A stretch of 24,709 nucleotides of DNA from Deltaproteobacteria bacterium UBA5329 (GCA_002408185.1 DHQV01000073.1:1-24709), one strand, 5' to 3'; positions 8,216 through 16,033 are shown, counted from the first letter of the stretch. Notes: generated from the sequence alone by a model not told the origin. Translations and numbers: made by a program.

Positions 8216-9256
8216 TTATACCGGGATGCTCCAGGGCATCGGGAGGAAGAGTTTTTCGAAAAGACTGAACGCATACCGGTCAGTCATGCCGGCAATGAAG
8301 TCCCGTACGCACGTGACGGGCTTATCGTAAAAGTCGTCACGGCCCGTCTCTTTCAGGAAGGCATCCGGGTTCCTCAGGAAGAAATCGTAGAGGTCCTCGA
8401 TTATCTTCGAGCACTTGATGAAAGCGGAATGGACCACAGGGCTTTCATATACGCGTTCGTAAAGGAAACCGCGCATCTCGACCATGTAAGATTCCAACTC
8501 CTCGCCGCAGCCGATCTGCATAGTGCCGCTCTCCAGCGTGTTTGAGATAACTCCGCGGACCATCGTGTCTATACGGTCCGATACCGTATGGCCGAGATGG
8601 TCGGTTAAGTGCCTCGGAATGTCATTTTCACATATCACGCTGCCGCGGATGGCGTCGTCGATATCATGATTTATGTATGCAATGATATCGGCTATCCGGA
8701 CAACCTCCGCTTCCCTGGTCAGGGGCTTTTCATGATCGTCATTGATCAGTATATCGCCTTTACCCTTTGAATGCTTGACGATGCCGTCCCTGACCTCCTG
8801 CGTCAGGTTCAGTCCCTGTCCATCTTTCTCGAGGATATCGACGACCCTGAGACTCTGTTCGTAATGCCGGAACCCGTCCGGGTAGAGGGTATTGAGCACC
8901 TCTTCGCCGGAATGACCGAACGGAGTGTGGCCGAGATCGTGGCCGAGCGCGATCGCCTCCACGAGGTCCTCGTTGAGCGATAGCGCCCTGCCGATCGTCC
9001 GCGCGATCTGCGATACCTCCAGGGTATGCGTCATGCGTGTCCGATAATGGTCTCCCGGTGACAGGAATACTTGGGTCTTGTACTTGAGCCTCCTGAACGA
9101 TTTGCTGTGCGTGATCCGGTCGCGGTCATGCTGAAATGCGGGCCGGATGTCACATTCCGGCTCATACCGCATTCTTCCGCGCGTCAAAGCACTTTTTTGT
9201 GCGTACGGCGAGAATATCTTATCCTCGCGTTCTTCCAATCGTTCGCGGACGTTCAT
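8216..9256 (-). CDS. dgt: dGTPase-like HD-domain dNTP triphosphohydrolase
   Basis: Member of the deoxyguanosinetriphosphate triphosphohydrolase-like family, which cleaves dNTPs to the nucleoside and tripolyphosphate and so tunes the dNTP pool. The 346-aa protein shows the conserved N-terminal block RPAFQHDRDRITHSKSFRRLKYKTQVF. Metal-binding HD residues are H77 (RMTHTLEV), H106-D107 (GHDLGHTPFGHSGE) and D190 (RIADIIAYINHD). This is the shorter class common outside enterobacteria, where the preferred dNTP is often not dGTP, so the substrate is unproven. The ATG has GGGAG about 14 nt upstream, a long spacing. A candidate promoter sits at 9277-9305. It heads a dgt-valS-DUF294-CBS run. Confidence 0.92.
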   Translation of the reverse strand: MNVRERLEEREDKIFSPYAQKSALTRGRMRYEPECDIRPAFQHDRDRITHSKSFRRLKYKTQVFLSPGDHYRTRMTHTLEVSQIARTIGRALSLNEDLVEAIALGHDLGHTPFGHSGEEVLNTLYPDGFRHYEQSLRVVDILEKDGQGLNLTQEVRDGIVKHSKGKGDILINDDHEKPLTREAEVVRIADIIAYINHDIDDAIRGSVICENDIPRHLTDHLGHTVSDRIDTMVRGVISNTLESGTMQIGCGEELESYMVEMRGFLYERVYESPVVHSAFIKCSKIIEDLYDFFLRNPDAFLKETGRDDFYDKPVTCVRDFIAGMTDRYAFSLFEKLFLPMPWSIPV

Positions 9257-9276
9257 CAGACTGTAACCAACTCCCT

Positions 9277-9305
9277 AATCTAGCATAAAGACTGAACAAT
9301 ATCAA
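9277..9305 (-). promoter_or_regulatory. Candidate promoter of dgt
   Basis: On the minus strand TTGATA (9300-9305; 5 of 6 to consensus), 17-nt spacer, TAGATT (9277-9282; 4 of 6). The -35 box is the last six bases of the perfect palindrome at 9300-9336, so a factor bound to the palindrome could block RNA polymerase. Confidence 0.45.
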
Positions 9306-9336
9306 TGACCTGAACTGGCAGTTCAGGTCATTGATA
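9300..9336. repeat. Perfect 16-bp palindrome in the dgt/pfk divergent region
   Basis: Arms TATCAATGACCTGAAC (9300-9315) and GTTCAGGTCATTGATA (9321-9336) around TGGCA. Both flanking genes point away, so it is not a terminator for either. It could be an operator, or a small intergenic repeat. The sequence is unlike the heptamer and CGTCATTCC families elsewhere in the window. Confidence 0.85.
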
Positions 9337-9368
9337 GTCTCGTGTCCCAAGTCTCCGGAAGAAAGACT

Positions 9369-9399
9369 CACCCCGACTTGCCCTTGACAAGTCGGGGTG
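9369..9399. repeat. 12-bp hairpin with a promoter -35 box in its loop
   Basis: CACCCCGACTTG (9369-9380), loop CCCTTGA, CAAGTCGGGGTG (9388-9399). The loop and the first bases of the right arm spell TTGACA (9384-9389), a perfect -35 box facing pfk. The layout resembles the compact repeat hairpin at 3750-3778, but the sequence differs. Confidence 0.75.
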
Positions 9400-9413
9400 G
9401 CAGAGGCTATACA
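9384..9413 (+). promoter_or_regulatory. Candidate promoter of the pfk gene
   Basis: TTGACA (9384-9389), 18-nt spacer, TATACA (9408-9413), giving a start near 9420 and a leader of about 37 nt. The leader contains AGGGGG eight to nine nt before the ATG at 9457. Confidence 0.5.
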
Positions 9414-9456
9414 CAAATAAGGTTGAATCTGCGGAAAGAACAGGGGGTTACAAGAG

Positions 9457-10626
9457 ATGGCACGAAGGAAAAGGGTGGCCATATTGACGGGGGGCGGAGA
9501 TGTCCCGGGGCTTAATGTGGCCATCAAGGCTGTCGTTGTTCGTGCAGAGGCCAATGACATAGATATTATAGGTGTCCGCCGGGGATGGATGGGCCTTCTG
9601 CGTGTGAATATCGACGATCCGGAGGCCATTCAGCAATATATAGTCCCTCTGAACGTCGAGAAAGTACGAACGATCGACAGGACGGGCGGGACGATCCTGC
9701 ATACCTCCCGGACAAATCCGGGAAACGTGAATATCTCTGAAGTCCCGCACTATGTCGTGGATTCCGACAAAGCCGTAGTGTCCGGCGACAAGATGGATTG
9801 CACCGGGCACATACTGAAGGTCCTAGAATTCCTTGAAATAGACGCGATCATCCCGATCGGTGGCGATGACACCTTGAGTTACGCAACCCGGCTTAACAGG
9901 GAAGGGGTACAGATCGTCGCCATTCCTAAGACAATGGACAATGACGTGTTCGGCACGGATTTCTGCATCGGTTTCTCTACCGCAGTTACACGCTCCGTCG
10001 ATGCGATAAATGCCTTGCGGACGACGACCGGTTCCCACGAACGCATATGCGTAGTCGAGCTTTTTGGCCGGAACTCGGGAGAGACATCACTTATCGCCGC
10101 GTACCTGGCCGACGTTGACCGGGCAGTCATATCTGAGGTTCCCTTCGATATCGACAAGCTTATCGGGTATCTCGTTGGGGACCGTGAAAAGAACCCCTCT
10201 CACTATGCCATTATGACTATCTCCGAAGGAGCGCACGTGATCGGGGGAACGGTTAAGGAATCAGGCATCGAGGATGCGTACGGCCACAAAAAACTCGGCG
10301 GAGTAGGGAACCTCCTTTCGCAGGAGATAAAAGAACGCAGCGGTGTAAACGTCATATATCAGCAGCTTGCCTACATGATGCGCTCCGGTGCGCCCGACTC
10401 CCTTGACCGGATGGTCGCCGTTTCGTACGGAAGCCTTGCGCTCGATCAGGTCGCCATGGGCCACAGGGGGCGCATGGTCGCCCTGCATAACGGGATCTTT
10501 ACGACCGTCCCGCTCGATATGGTCATAACCGCTAAAAAGCAGGTCGATGTCACCGCACTGTACGACACCGACTCGTACCGGCCAAAAGTGAGGGACATGC
10601 TGGGGAAACCGATGTTCTTGTACTAA
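9457..10626 (+). CDS. 6-phosphofructokinase, probably PPi-dependent type
   Basis: Phosphorylates fructose 6-phosphate to the 1,6-bisphosphate in glycolysis, or reversibly if PPi is the donor. The 389-aa protein has the PFK fold motifs: TGGGDVPGLN (11-20), GGDDTLSYA (135-143), the catalytic loop PKTMDND (157-163), GSHER (192-196) and ELFGR (201-205). In ATP-using PFKs the donor site reads GGDGS and the loop P-G-T-x-D-N-D. An acidic residue at the fourth position of GGDD and Lys in PKT are marks of PPi-using enzymes. The donor assignment is therefore inference from those two residues. It is transcribed away from dgt and is followed by a small coiled-coil gene beyond a heptamer hairpin. Confidence 0.92.
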   Translation: MARRKRVAILTGGGDVPGLNVAIKAVVVRAEANDIDIIGVRRGWMGLLRVNIDDPEAIQQYIVPLNVEKVRTIDRTGGTILHTSRTNPGNVNISEVPHYVVDSDKAVVSGDKMDCTGHILKVLEFLEIDAIIPIGGDDTLSYATRLNREGVQIVAIPKTMDNDVFGTDFCIGFSTAVTRSVDAINALRTTTGSHERICVVELFGRNSGETSLIAAYLADVDRAVISEVPFDIDKLIGYLVGDREKNPSHYAIMTISEGAHVIGGTVKESGIEDAYGHKKLGGVGNLLSQEIKERSGVNVIYQQLAYMMRSGAPDSLDRMVAVSYGSLALDQVAMGHRGRMVALHNGIFTTVPLDMVITAKKQVDVTALYDTDSYRPKVRDMLGKPMFLY

Positions 10627-10628
10627 TT

Positions 10629-10714
10629 GTAAGTCGTAAATCGTCAGTCGTAAGTAGTAACGACCAAAAAGTTATATACGGTTTTAACACCTCACGACTT
10701 ACGACTGACGATCA
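10629..10714. repeat. Heptamer inverted repeat between pfk and the coiled-coil gene
   Basis: Five left units in exact 7-nt register (GTAAGTC, GTAAATC, GTCAGTC, GTAAGTA, GTAACGA; 10629-10663) face three right units (ACGACTT, ACGACTG, ACGATCA; 10694-10714). Positions 10640-10655 pair perfectly with 10697-10712 (16 bp) around a 41-nt loop. It ends about 10 nt before the ribosome site of the next gene. Confidence 0.85.
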
Positions 10715-10734
10715 GATATTTCCACGGAGGAAAG

Positions 10735-11064
10735 ATGGCGCTTATCGACGATATAAAGAAGAGGACAGAAGAAGGCTTGAAGACGCTGAAGGAGACGGCG
10801 CAGGACATTGCGTTCAATGTGGAGCGCCAGGCGATGATCGGGAAAAGGAAATACCTCGATGTCGCGAAGCTGCAGCGCTCGATACAGAAGGTGAACGCCG
10901 AGATCGGCGAATACGTGTACGACCAGTTCACCTGCGAAAAGATGGTATCGCCCGAAGACCCGTTTATCCGTGACAGGATTGCCTCCATCACCCGCATGCG
11001 CCTCACGATAAAAGACATCGAGGACGAGATCGCGGAACTGGAGCGGTCGAAACCACAAAGATAA
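10735..11064 (+). CDS. Small coiled-coil protein of unknown function
   Basis: A 109-aa charged protein with no signal peptide, membrane segment or cysteine-rich motif that I recognise (one Cys). It looks almost wholly alpha-helical. Residues 1-30 (DDIKKRTEEGLKTLKETAQDIAFNVERQ) and 45-60, 85-105 (TRMRLTIKDIEDEIAELERSK) show heptad-like spacing that suggests coiled coils or a helical bundle. A strong ribosome site (GGAGG, 4 nt from the ATG) supports expression. It lies downstream of pfk on the same strand and converges on the YcxB-like gene. Cytoplasmic location is likely. No function can be assigned. Confidence 0.8.
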   Translation: MALIDDIKKRTEEGLKTLKETAQDIAFNVERQAMIGKRKYLDVAKLQRSIQKVNAEIGEYVYDQFTCEKMVSPEDPFIRDRIASITRMRLTIKDIEDEIAELERSKPQR

Positions 11065-11079
11065 GAAGAGGGTGTTCTC

Positions 11080-11107
11080 ACGTTTTACGTTTCACGATTT
11101 ACGGCTT
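11080..11107. repeat. Heptamer array between convergent genes
   Basis: ACGTTTT, ACGTTTC, ACGATTT, ACGGCTT in perfect register, filling most of the 49-nt gap between the coiled-coil gene and the 3' end of the YcxB-like gene. No intrinsic terminator with a T tract is visible there. Confidence 0.75.
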
Positions 11108-11113
11108 TTGGAG

Positions 11114-11671
11114 CTAAATGATCTTCTTATTCTGCAGGAGTGTGGTGAGGGTTTTTAGTTCACCCTCATAGAAGGCGTCGAGCGGGAGGTAGGCTTCGAT
11201 CCCGTCGGTGAAAGTGAAATGGAAGCCTTTTTTTGTTTTCTTATGTTCCGCCAATTCGGACCAGTCCTTTTTTAGCTGATTATACGGTGAGCGCAGCACG
11301 ATGGTATTTTTGTTGAATGTTATGGATACCTCAGGGTTCTTTCCATTGCTCAACGGAGGGGCGGCCTTCCTTCTCTGCATCTCCGGCCATGCTATAAAGG
11401 TCCAGATGATGAGGATGCCGAAGAAGATGCAGCTGATGCTGATGAGGAGGTTCTGGCTGCTGTCGAATCCGATGAACCCGACCATCAGAAAGAAAATGCC
11501 GAGCGTGCTTATGACGAACCTCTTTACCGGGTTCATCGACGGTTTCCGAGGTTCCCCCGGCTTCGCCAGTTCCTTCATCCGTCCTGTCGTGTCGAAACGG
11601 GAGAGATCGGAATAGGGTACTTCCAGTACGAGAACATCATTCAGAGTATCTGCGGTTTCATTTTCGGGCAT
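11114..11671 (-). CDS. YcxB-like membrane protein
   Basis: A 185-aa inner-membrane protein of unknown function. It has an acidic N-terminal tail (1-50), two membrane helices (about 52-69, RFVISTLGIFFLMVGFIGF, and 75-95, LLISISCIFFGILIIWTFIAW), then a cytoplasmic domain from ~114 (VSITFNKNTIVLRSPYNQLKKDWSELAEHKKTKKGFHF...YLPLDAFYEGE). That domain looks like the YcxB family. The frame extends to 11737, but the extra residues are encoded by a heptamer hairpin. I chose the inner ATG at 11671, preceded by AAAGG at about 7 nt. It is last in the leu-asd direction, separated from asd by that hairpin. Confidence 0.75.
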   Translation of the reverse strand: MPENETADTLNDVLVLEVPYSDLSRFDTTGRMKELAKPGEPRKPSMNPVKRFVISTLGIFFLMVGFIGFDSSQNLLISISCIFFGILIIWTFIAWPEMQRRKAAPPLSNGKNPEVSITFNKNTIVLRSPYNQLKKDWSELAEHKKTKKGFHFTFTDGIEAYLPLDAFYEGELKTLTTLLQNKKII

Positions 11672-11688
11672 AGGAAAACCTTTTTGGC

Positions 11689-11734
11689 TTCCAGGTTCCA
11701 GGTTGAAAATTCTTTTCGAACCTGGAACCTGGAA
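11689..11734. repeat. Heptamer hairpin after asd
   Basis: TTCCAGGTTCCAGGTT (11689-11704) and AACCTGGAACCTGGAA (11719-11734) pair perfectly over 16 bp around a 14-nt loop, starting 5 nt after the asd stop codon. It could reduce read-through from asd, but it lacks a T tract on the minus strand. Confidence 0.85.
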
Positions 11735-11738
11735 CATC

Positions 11739-12755
11739 TCAGAGATACTTTGCGATCAGCGACTCCGCTATCTGTACCGCGTTCAATGCAGCGCCCTTCC
11801 TGATATTGTCGGCAACTACCCACATGTTTAGACCGTATTTGACGGTGTCGTCGAGCCTGATGCGGCCGACGTATGTGTCGTCTTTTCCCGCGGCTTCCAG
11901 TGCGAGCGGGTAGAGGTTTTTCGATGGGTCGTCGACCAGCTTGATGCCCGGGGCCCTGGCAAGAATCTCGCGTGCCATATCCGGGGTCATTTCGCTCTCG
12001 AACTCGACGTTGACGGATTCGGAGTGTCCGTAGAAGACCGGGACCCTGACGGTTGTCGCGGTCACGGCGATGTTATCATCTTCCAGGATCTTTTTAGTCT
12101 CGTTGACCATCTTCATTTCTTCCTTGGTGTAGCCGCTCTCCAGGAAGCTATCGATGTGCGGAAGGATGTTAAAGGCGATCTGGTGTGGATATACCTTTTT
12201 TTCTATCGGCTTCATGTTGTATATCGCAAGCACCTGGTTTTCCAGTTCGCGGATGGCCTTCTGGCCTGTTCCGGATACGGCTTGGTAGGTGGACACGACC
12301 ACCCTTTTGATCTTTGCCACGTCATGCAAGGGTTTCAGTGCGACGACCATCTGAATGGTGGAGCAGTTGGGATTGGAGATGATACCCCGTTTCTTGTGTT
12401 CTGCGATTGCATGCTCGTTGACTTCCGGTACTACGAGGGGGATGTCCGGAGCCATCCTGAAAGCGCTGGTGTTGTCGATGACAACGCATCCGCTTGCAGC
12501 GGCTATCGGGGCGAATTTGAGGCTTACCGATCCGCCGGGTGAAAAGAGACCGATGTCGATGCCCTTGAAGGAATCTTCTTTCAGCTCCTCTACCTTCACG
12601 TCCTTACCGTGAAAGCTCATAGTCTTGCCAACGCTCCGCGAGGAAGCGAGAAGCGTCAGGTTTTTGACCGGAAAATTTCGTTCCTCGAGGACTTTGACCA
12701 TTTCATTCCCGACGGCACCCGTGGCCCCGGCTACTGCTACGTTGTACTGTTTCAT
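11739..12755 (-). CDS. asd: Aspartate-semialdehyde dehydrogenase
   Basis: Reduces aspartyl phosphate to aspartate semialdehyde with NADPH, the branch point to lysine/diaminopimelate, threonine and methionine. The 338-aa protein shows the NADP-binding GATGAVG (10-16), the catalytic nucleophile C131 in SNPNCST, Q158 (STYQAVSGTG), and R237 and H244 (VRVPVFYGHSESV). Length and motifs match the Gram-positive/Desulfobacterota-type Asd. The ATG follows the leuD stop with a one-nt gap and GGAGG at about 8 nt, so it is translated with leuD. A leuD-(leuB)-asd order is common, but leuB is missing here. Confidence 0.96.
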   Translation of the reverse strand: MKQYNVAVAGATGAVGNEMVKVLEERNFPVKNLTLLASSRSVGKTMSFHGKDVKVEELKEDSFKGIDIGLFSPGGSVSLKFAPIAAASGCVVIDNTSAFRMAPDIPLVVPEVNEHAIAEHKKRGIISNPNCSTIQMVVALKPLHDVAKIKRVVVSTYQAVSGTGQKAIRELENQVLAIYNMKPIEKKVYPHQIAFNILPHIDSFLESGYTKEEMKMVNETKKILEDDNIAVTATTVRVPVFYGHSESVNVEFESEMTPDMAREILARAPGIKLVDDPSKNLYPLALEAAGKDDTYVGRIRLDDTVKYGLNMWVVADNIRKGAALNAVQIAESLIAKYL

Positions 12756-12756
12756 T

Positions 12757-13242
12757 TTAGCCCTCCAGCTTTTTCTTGAGATGGTTTATCAATCCGCCCT
12801 CATTGATAAGTTCCTCCATGAAAGGGGGGATCGGTTTGGCATGAATCTCTTTTCCTTTGCAATGAATAATGCCCTGAGAGATATCAGCTTCGATCTCGTC
12901 GCCATCTTCGACGAGGTCGGAAATGTCTGCCTCGAGGAGCGCGAGGCCCTTATTGAATGCGTTGCGGTAGAATATCCGCGCAAATGTCTTTGCTATGATG
13001 AGCGGGATCCCGAGTCCAGTGATCGCGAGCGGCGCGTGTTCGCGGGACGAACCGCACCCGAAATTGGTGCCGGACACAATAATGTCGCCCGATTTTACTT
13101 TTTTCGCAAAATCAGGCGCAAGCGGCTCCATACAATGCTGGCTTAAGACCCTGGGGTCGGTATGGGCAAGGTATTGCGCCGGTATTATTATATCCGTGTC
13201 GATATTATCGCCGAACTTCCAAACTTTTCCTTTGAGTATCAT
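12757..13242 (-). CDS. leuD: 3-isopropylmalate dehydratase small subunit
   Basis: Small subunit of isopropylmalate isomerase, which turns 2-isopropylmalate into 3-isopropylmalate in leucine synthesis. It is 161 aa, the short archaeal/thermophile-like class, with GDNIDTDIIIPAQYL (11-25) and N60-FGCGSSREHA-70. The ATG overlaps the leuC stop (ATGA), with an ideal GGAGGT ribosome site at 5 nt. It pairs with the adjacent LeuC of the same class. In some organisms this class also serves as methylthioalkylmalate or homoaconitase subunits, but linkage to leuA makes the leucine role most likely. Confidence 0.95.
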   Translation of the reverse strand: MILKGKVWKFGDNIDTDIIIPAQYLAHTDPRVLSQHCMEPLAPDFAKKVKSGDIIVSGTNFGCGSSREHAPLAITGLGIPLIIAKTFARIFYRNAFNKGLALLEADISDLVEDGDEIEADISQGIIHCKGKEIHAKPIPPFMEELINEGGLINHLKKKLEG

Positions 13243-14501
13243 ATTACCTCCTCGGGGCGGACGATCTTCCCTTTGATCGCTGTTGCCGCCGCTACAGCGG
13301 GACCTGCGAGATATACCTCGCTTTCAGGGTGTCCCATCCTTCCGATGAAATTCCTGTTGGTTGTTGCAACCGCTTTCTCTCCCCGCGCCAGAATGCCCAT
13401 ATGGCCTCCAAGACACGGCCCGCATGTCGGAGGAGAGATAATGCATCCCGCATCGAGGAATATCTGAAAGTAACCCCGGCGCATCGCTTCGCCATAAATG
13501 GCCGGCGTGGCGGGAATGATGATGCATCGCGTATGTTTTGCTACCTTTTTCCCTTTCAGGATCTCCGCGACCATCTCGAGATCTTCCAGCCTTCCGTTCG
13601 TGCATGATCCGATGACGACTTGGTCGACGTCCACGCTGCCGAGCTCGCCCGCGTCCTTCGCATTCGACGGCAGGGAAGGGCAGGCCACGGTAAAGCCCAC
13701 CTTCGAGACATCGATCTCGAAGATCTGTTTGTATTTTGCGTCGCCATCGCTTTCATAAACCGTGTACGGCCGCGTCGCATGCTCCTTCATGAATGCTATC
13801 GTTTTCTCATCGACATGAAAAATGCCGTTCTTTCCGCCCGCCTCGATCGCCATGTTCGCGATGGTGAACCGAGAGTCCATGGACAATGTACCTATCGCAT
13901 CACCGGTATATTCCATTGCGCTGTACAGTGCGCCGTCAACGCCTATCATACCTAGGATGTGGAGTATGAGTTCCTTGCCGGTGATCCATTTCTGCCACTT
14001 CCCGTAGCAGTGGAACTTGATGCTTTCCGGTACCTTGAACCAGATTCGGCCCATGACCATTCCATATGTGATGTCGGTTGAGCCCATGCCCGTCGAGAAT
14101 GCGCCGAGAGCGCCGTATGTGCACGTATGGCTGTCTGCACCGATGACGACGTCACCTGCCACGACGAGCCCTTTCTCGGGAAGCAGCGCGTGTTCGATTC
14201 CACACTGGCCGCCTTCGAAGAAATTGACTATCCCGTATTTTATCGAGAACTCGCGGATTCTCTTGCAGTTCTCCGCGGAAAGGATATCCTTGTTCGGCGT
14301 GAAATGATCGAGGACGAAAACGACCTTGTTCGGATCGAAGACCTTTTTGGCCCCAACCTTTTCGAATTCCTCAAGGGACAACGGTGCGGTTATATCATTC
14401 GCCATGGCGAGATCGATCCTGCAATCGACTATTTCCCCGGGTTCGACATAATCTTTGTCGGCGTGTGCCGCCAGTATCTTTTCGGTGATCGTCATTCCCA
14501 T
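13239..14501 (-). CDS. leuC: 3-isopropylmalate dehydratase large subunit
   Basis: Fe-S large subunit of isopropylmalate isomerase. The 420-aa aconitase-family protein has GADSHTCTYGA (121-131) and the three 4Fe-4S ligands C300 (SCTNGR), C360 and C363 (PTCGPCLGG). This is the short LeuC class that goes with a ~160-aa LeuD. Two in-frame ATGs are six nt apart: the first, chosen here, lies 8 nt after AAGGGG, and the second overlaps the leuA stop as ATGA. The gene is coupled to leuA on one side and leuD on the other. Confidence 0.96.
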   Translation of the reverse strand: MGMTITEKILAAHADKDYVEPGEIVDCRIDLAMANDITAPLSLEEFEKVGAKKVFDPNKVVFVLDHFTPNKDILSAENCKRIREFSIKYGIVNFFEGGQCGIEHALLPEKGLVVAGDVVIGADSHTCTYGALGAFSTGMGSTDITYGMVMGRIWFKVPESIKFHCYGKWQKWITGKELILHILGMIGVDGALYSAMEYTGDAIGTLSMDSRFTIANMAIEAGGKNGIFHVDEKTIAFMKEHATRPYTVYESDGDAKYKQIFEIDVSKVGFTVACPSLPSNAKDAGELGSVDVDQVVIGSCTNGRLEDLEMVAEILKGKKVAKHTRCIIIPATPAIYGEAMRRGYFQIFLDAGCIISPPTCGPCLGGHMGILARGEKAVATTNRNFIGRMGHPESEVYLAGPAVAAATAIKGKIVRPEEVI

Positions 14502-16033
14502 ATCTTATTCCCCTTATCCTTTTTCGATTTCATGTATTCCAGGCGGTTCAGCGCATTGATGTATGCCTTGGCGCTCGCCACGATAATGTCCGTATCCGCC
14601 CCTTTACCGATTGCCTTGAGGCCTTTTTCTGACAGCTTGACGAAGACCTCGCCCTGGGCGTCCATGTCCTGCGTGATAGCGTTTATGGAGAACTTTTCGA
14701 GCTTGCTGGTCGTTTTGACCAGCTTCTTGATCACCTTGAACGTTGCGTCGACAGGGCCGACACCGACGCCGACATCCTGGACGATGTCCCCTTCGATATC
14801 CATTTTGACGGTCGCGGTGGGCACGATCTTGTTCCCGCAGCTGACGCTCAGGTAGACTAGTTTGCAGCGCTCGGCCGTCTTGTATATCTCATCCATGACG
14901 ATCATTTCGATGTCCTCGTCATAGACGTTCTTCTTGATATCGGAGAGCGCCTTGAAACGTTTGAACGCTTGATTCAGCTCCTTCTCGTCGAGCATGTAAC
15001 CGAGGTTTTCGATGCGGTCCCGGAAGGCATGCCTGCCGGAATGTTTTCCCAGGACGAGAGAGCTTTTCGGGATCCCGACGGACTGGGGTGTCATGATCTC
15101 GTAGGTGAGCTTGGCTTTCAAGAGGCCATCCTGGTGGATCCCCGATTCGTGGGCGAACGCGTTTGAACCTACGATCGCCTTGTTCGGCTGGACCAGCGTG
15201 CCCGTGATCGATGTGACCAGCCTGCTCGTCGGGTATATCTTTTCCGAAACGATGCTTGTGTCGCAATTAAACTCGGCTTTGCGGGTCTTTAATATCATCG
15301 CTATTTCTTCGAGCGATGCATTGCCCGCCCTCTCGCCGATGCCGTTGATCGTGCATTCCACCTGGCGGGCCCCGTTGTGGACGGCCGCTATCGAATTCGC
15401 GACCGCAAGGCCGAGATCGTTATGACAATGGACACTGATGATTGCCTTGTCGATATTCGGCACGTTTTTCTTTATATACCGGATGAGTTCGCCGAACTCG
15501 TGTGGAACGGTGTAACCGACCGTATCGGGAATGTTCACTGTTGTCGCGCCGGCGTCTATGACCGCTTTCACTACCGCGCAGAGGTAATCCCAATCGCTTC
15601 GCGTTGCATCCATCGCAGAAAACTCGACGTTGTCCGTATACCTCTTCGCCCTTTTCGTTGCCTCGACGGCAATTACGAGAACTTCGTCTCGAGTCTTCCT
15701 GAACTGGTGCTTCAAGTGTATATCCGACGTCGAGATAAATGTATGGATGCGCGGATGTGCAGCCACCTGAATGGCCTCCCATGCCCTATCTATATCCTGG
15801 TCATTGGCCCGCGCAAGGCCGGCAACCTGGCAGTTCCTGAGTAGTTTCGCGATCTGCCGTACGGCATCGAAGTCCCCTTCGGAGGCAATGGGGAAGCCCG
15901 CCTCAATGATATCCACGCCGAGGAGCTCGAGCTGCCGCGCCACCCTGAGCTTTTCTTGGGTGTTCATGGTATTGCCGGGCGATTGTTCGCCATCGCGCAA
16001 TGTCGTGTCGAAAATAAATACGTGATCTGACAT
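14492..16033 (-). CDS. leuA: 2-isopropylmalate synthase
   Basis: Condenses acetyl-CoA with 2-oxoisovalerate, the committed step of leucine synthesis. The 513-aa protein opens MSDHVFIFDTTLRDGEQSPG, with metal ligand D9, H202 and H204 in HCHNDLGLAVANS, and the glycine-rich GIGERAGNASLEE. Residues from about 375 to the end form the LeuA dimerisation/regulatory domain that gives leucine feedback (VYLSVSCGNKIVPTATVKM...VGVGPVDATFKVI). The frame extends to 16072, but the ATG at 16033 has AAGGAGG about 10 nt upstream and matches family starts. It leads the leuA-leuC-leuD-asd block, 129 nt after lpxK. I see no leucine-rich leader peptide in that gap. Confidence 0.96.
   Translation of the reverse strand: MSDHVFIFDTTLRDGEQSPGNTMNTQEKLRVARQLELLGVDIIEAGFPIASEGDFDAVRQIAKLLRNCQVAGLARANDQDIDRAWEAIQVAAHPRIHTFISTSDIHLKHQFRKTRDEVLVIAVEATKRAKRYTDNVEFSAMDATRSDWDYLCAVVKAVIDAGATTVNIPDTVGYTVPHEFGELIRYIKKNVPNIDKAIISVHCHNDLGLAVANSIAAVHNGARQVECTINGIGERAGNASLEEIAMILKTRKAEFNCDTSIVSEKIYPTSRLVTSITGTLVQPNKAIVGSNAFAHESGIHQDGLLKAKLTYEIMTPQSVGIPKSSLVLGKHSGRHAFRDRIENLGYMLDEKELNQAFKRFKALSDIKKNVYDEDIEMIVMDEIYKTAERCKLVYLSVSCGNKIVPTATVKMDIEGDIVQDVGVGVGPVDATFKVIKKLVKTTSKLEKFSINAITQDMDAQGEVFVKLSEKGLKAIGKGADTDIIVASAKAYINALNRLEYMKSKKDKGNKIWE

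Noticed and set aside
11061..11130. 9-bp complementarity ATAAGAAGA / TCTTCTTAT across the convergent gene ends
   Set aside because: The arms fall in the ends of the two coding regions with a 52-nt loop and weak A/T pairing, so chance is the simplest explanation.
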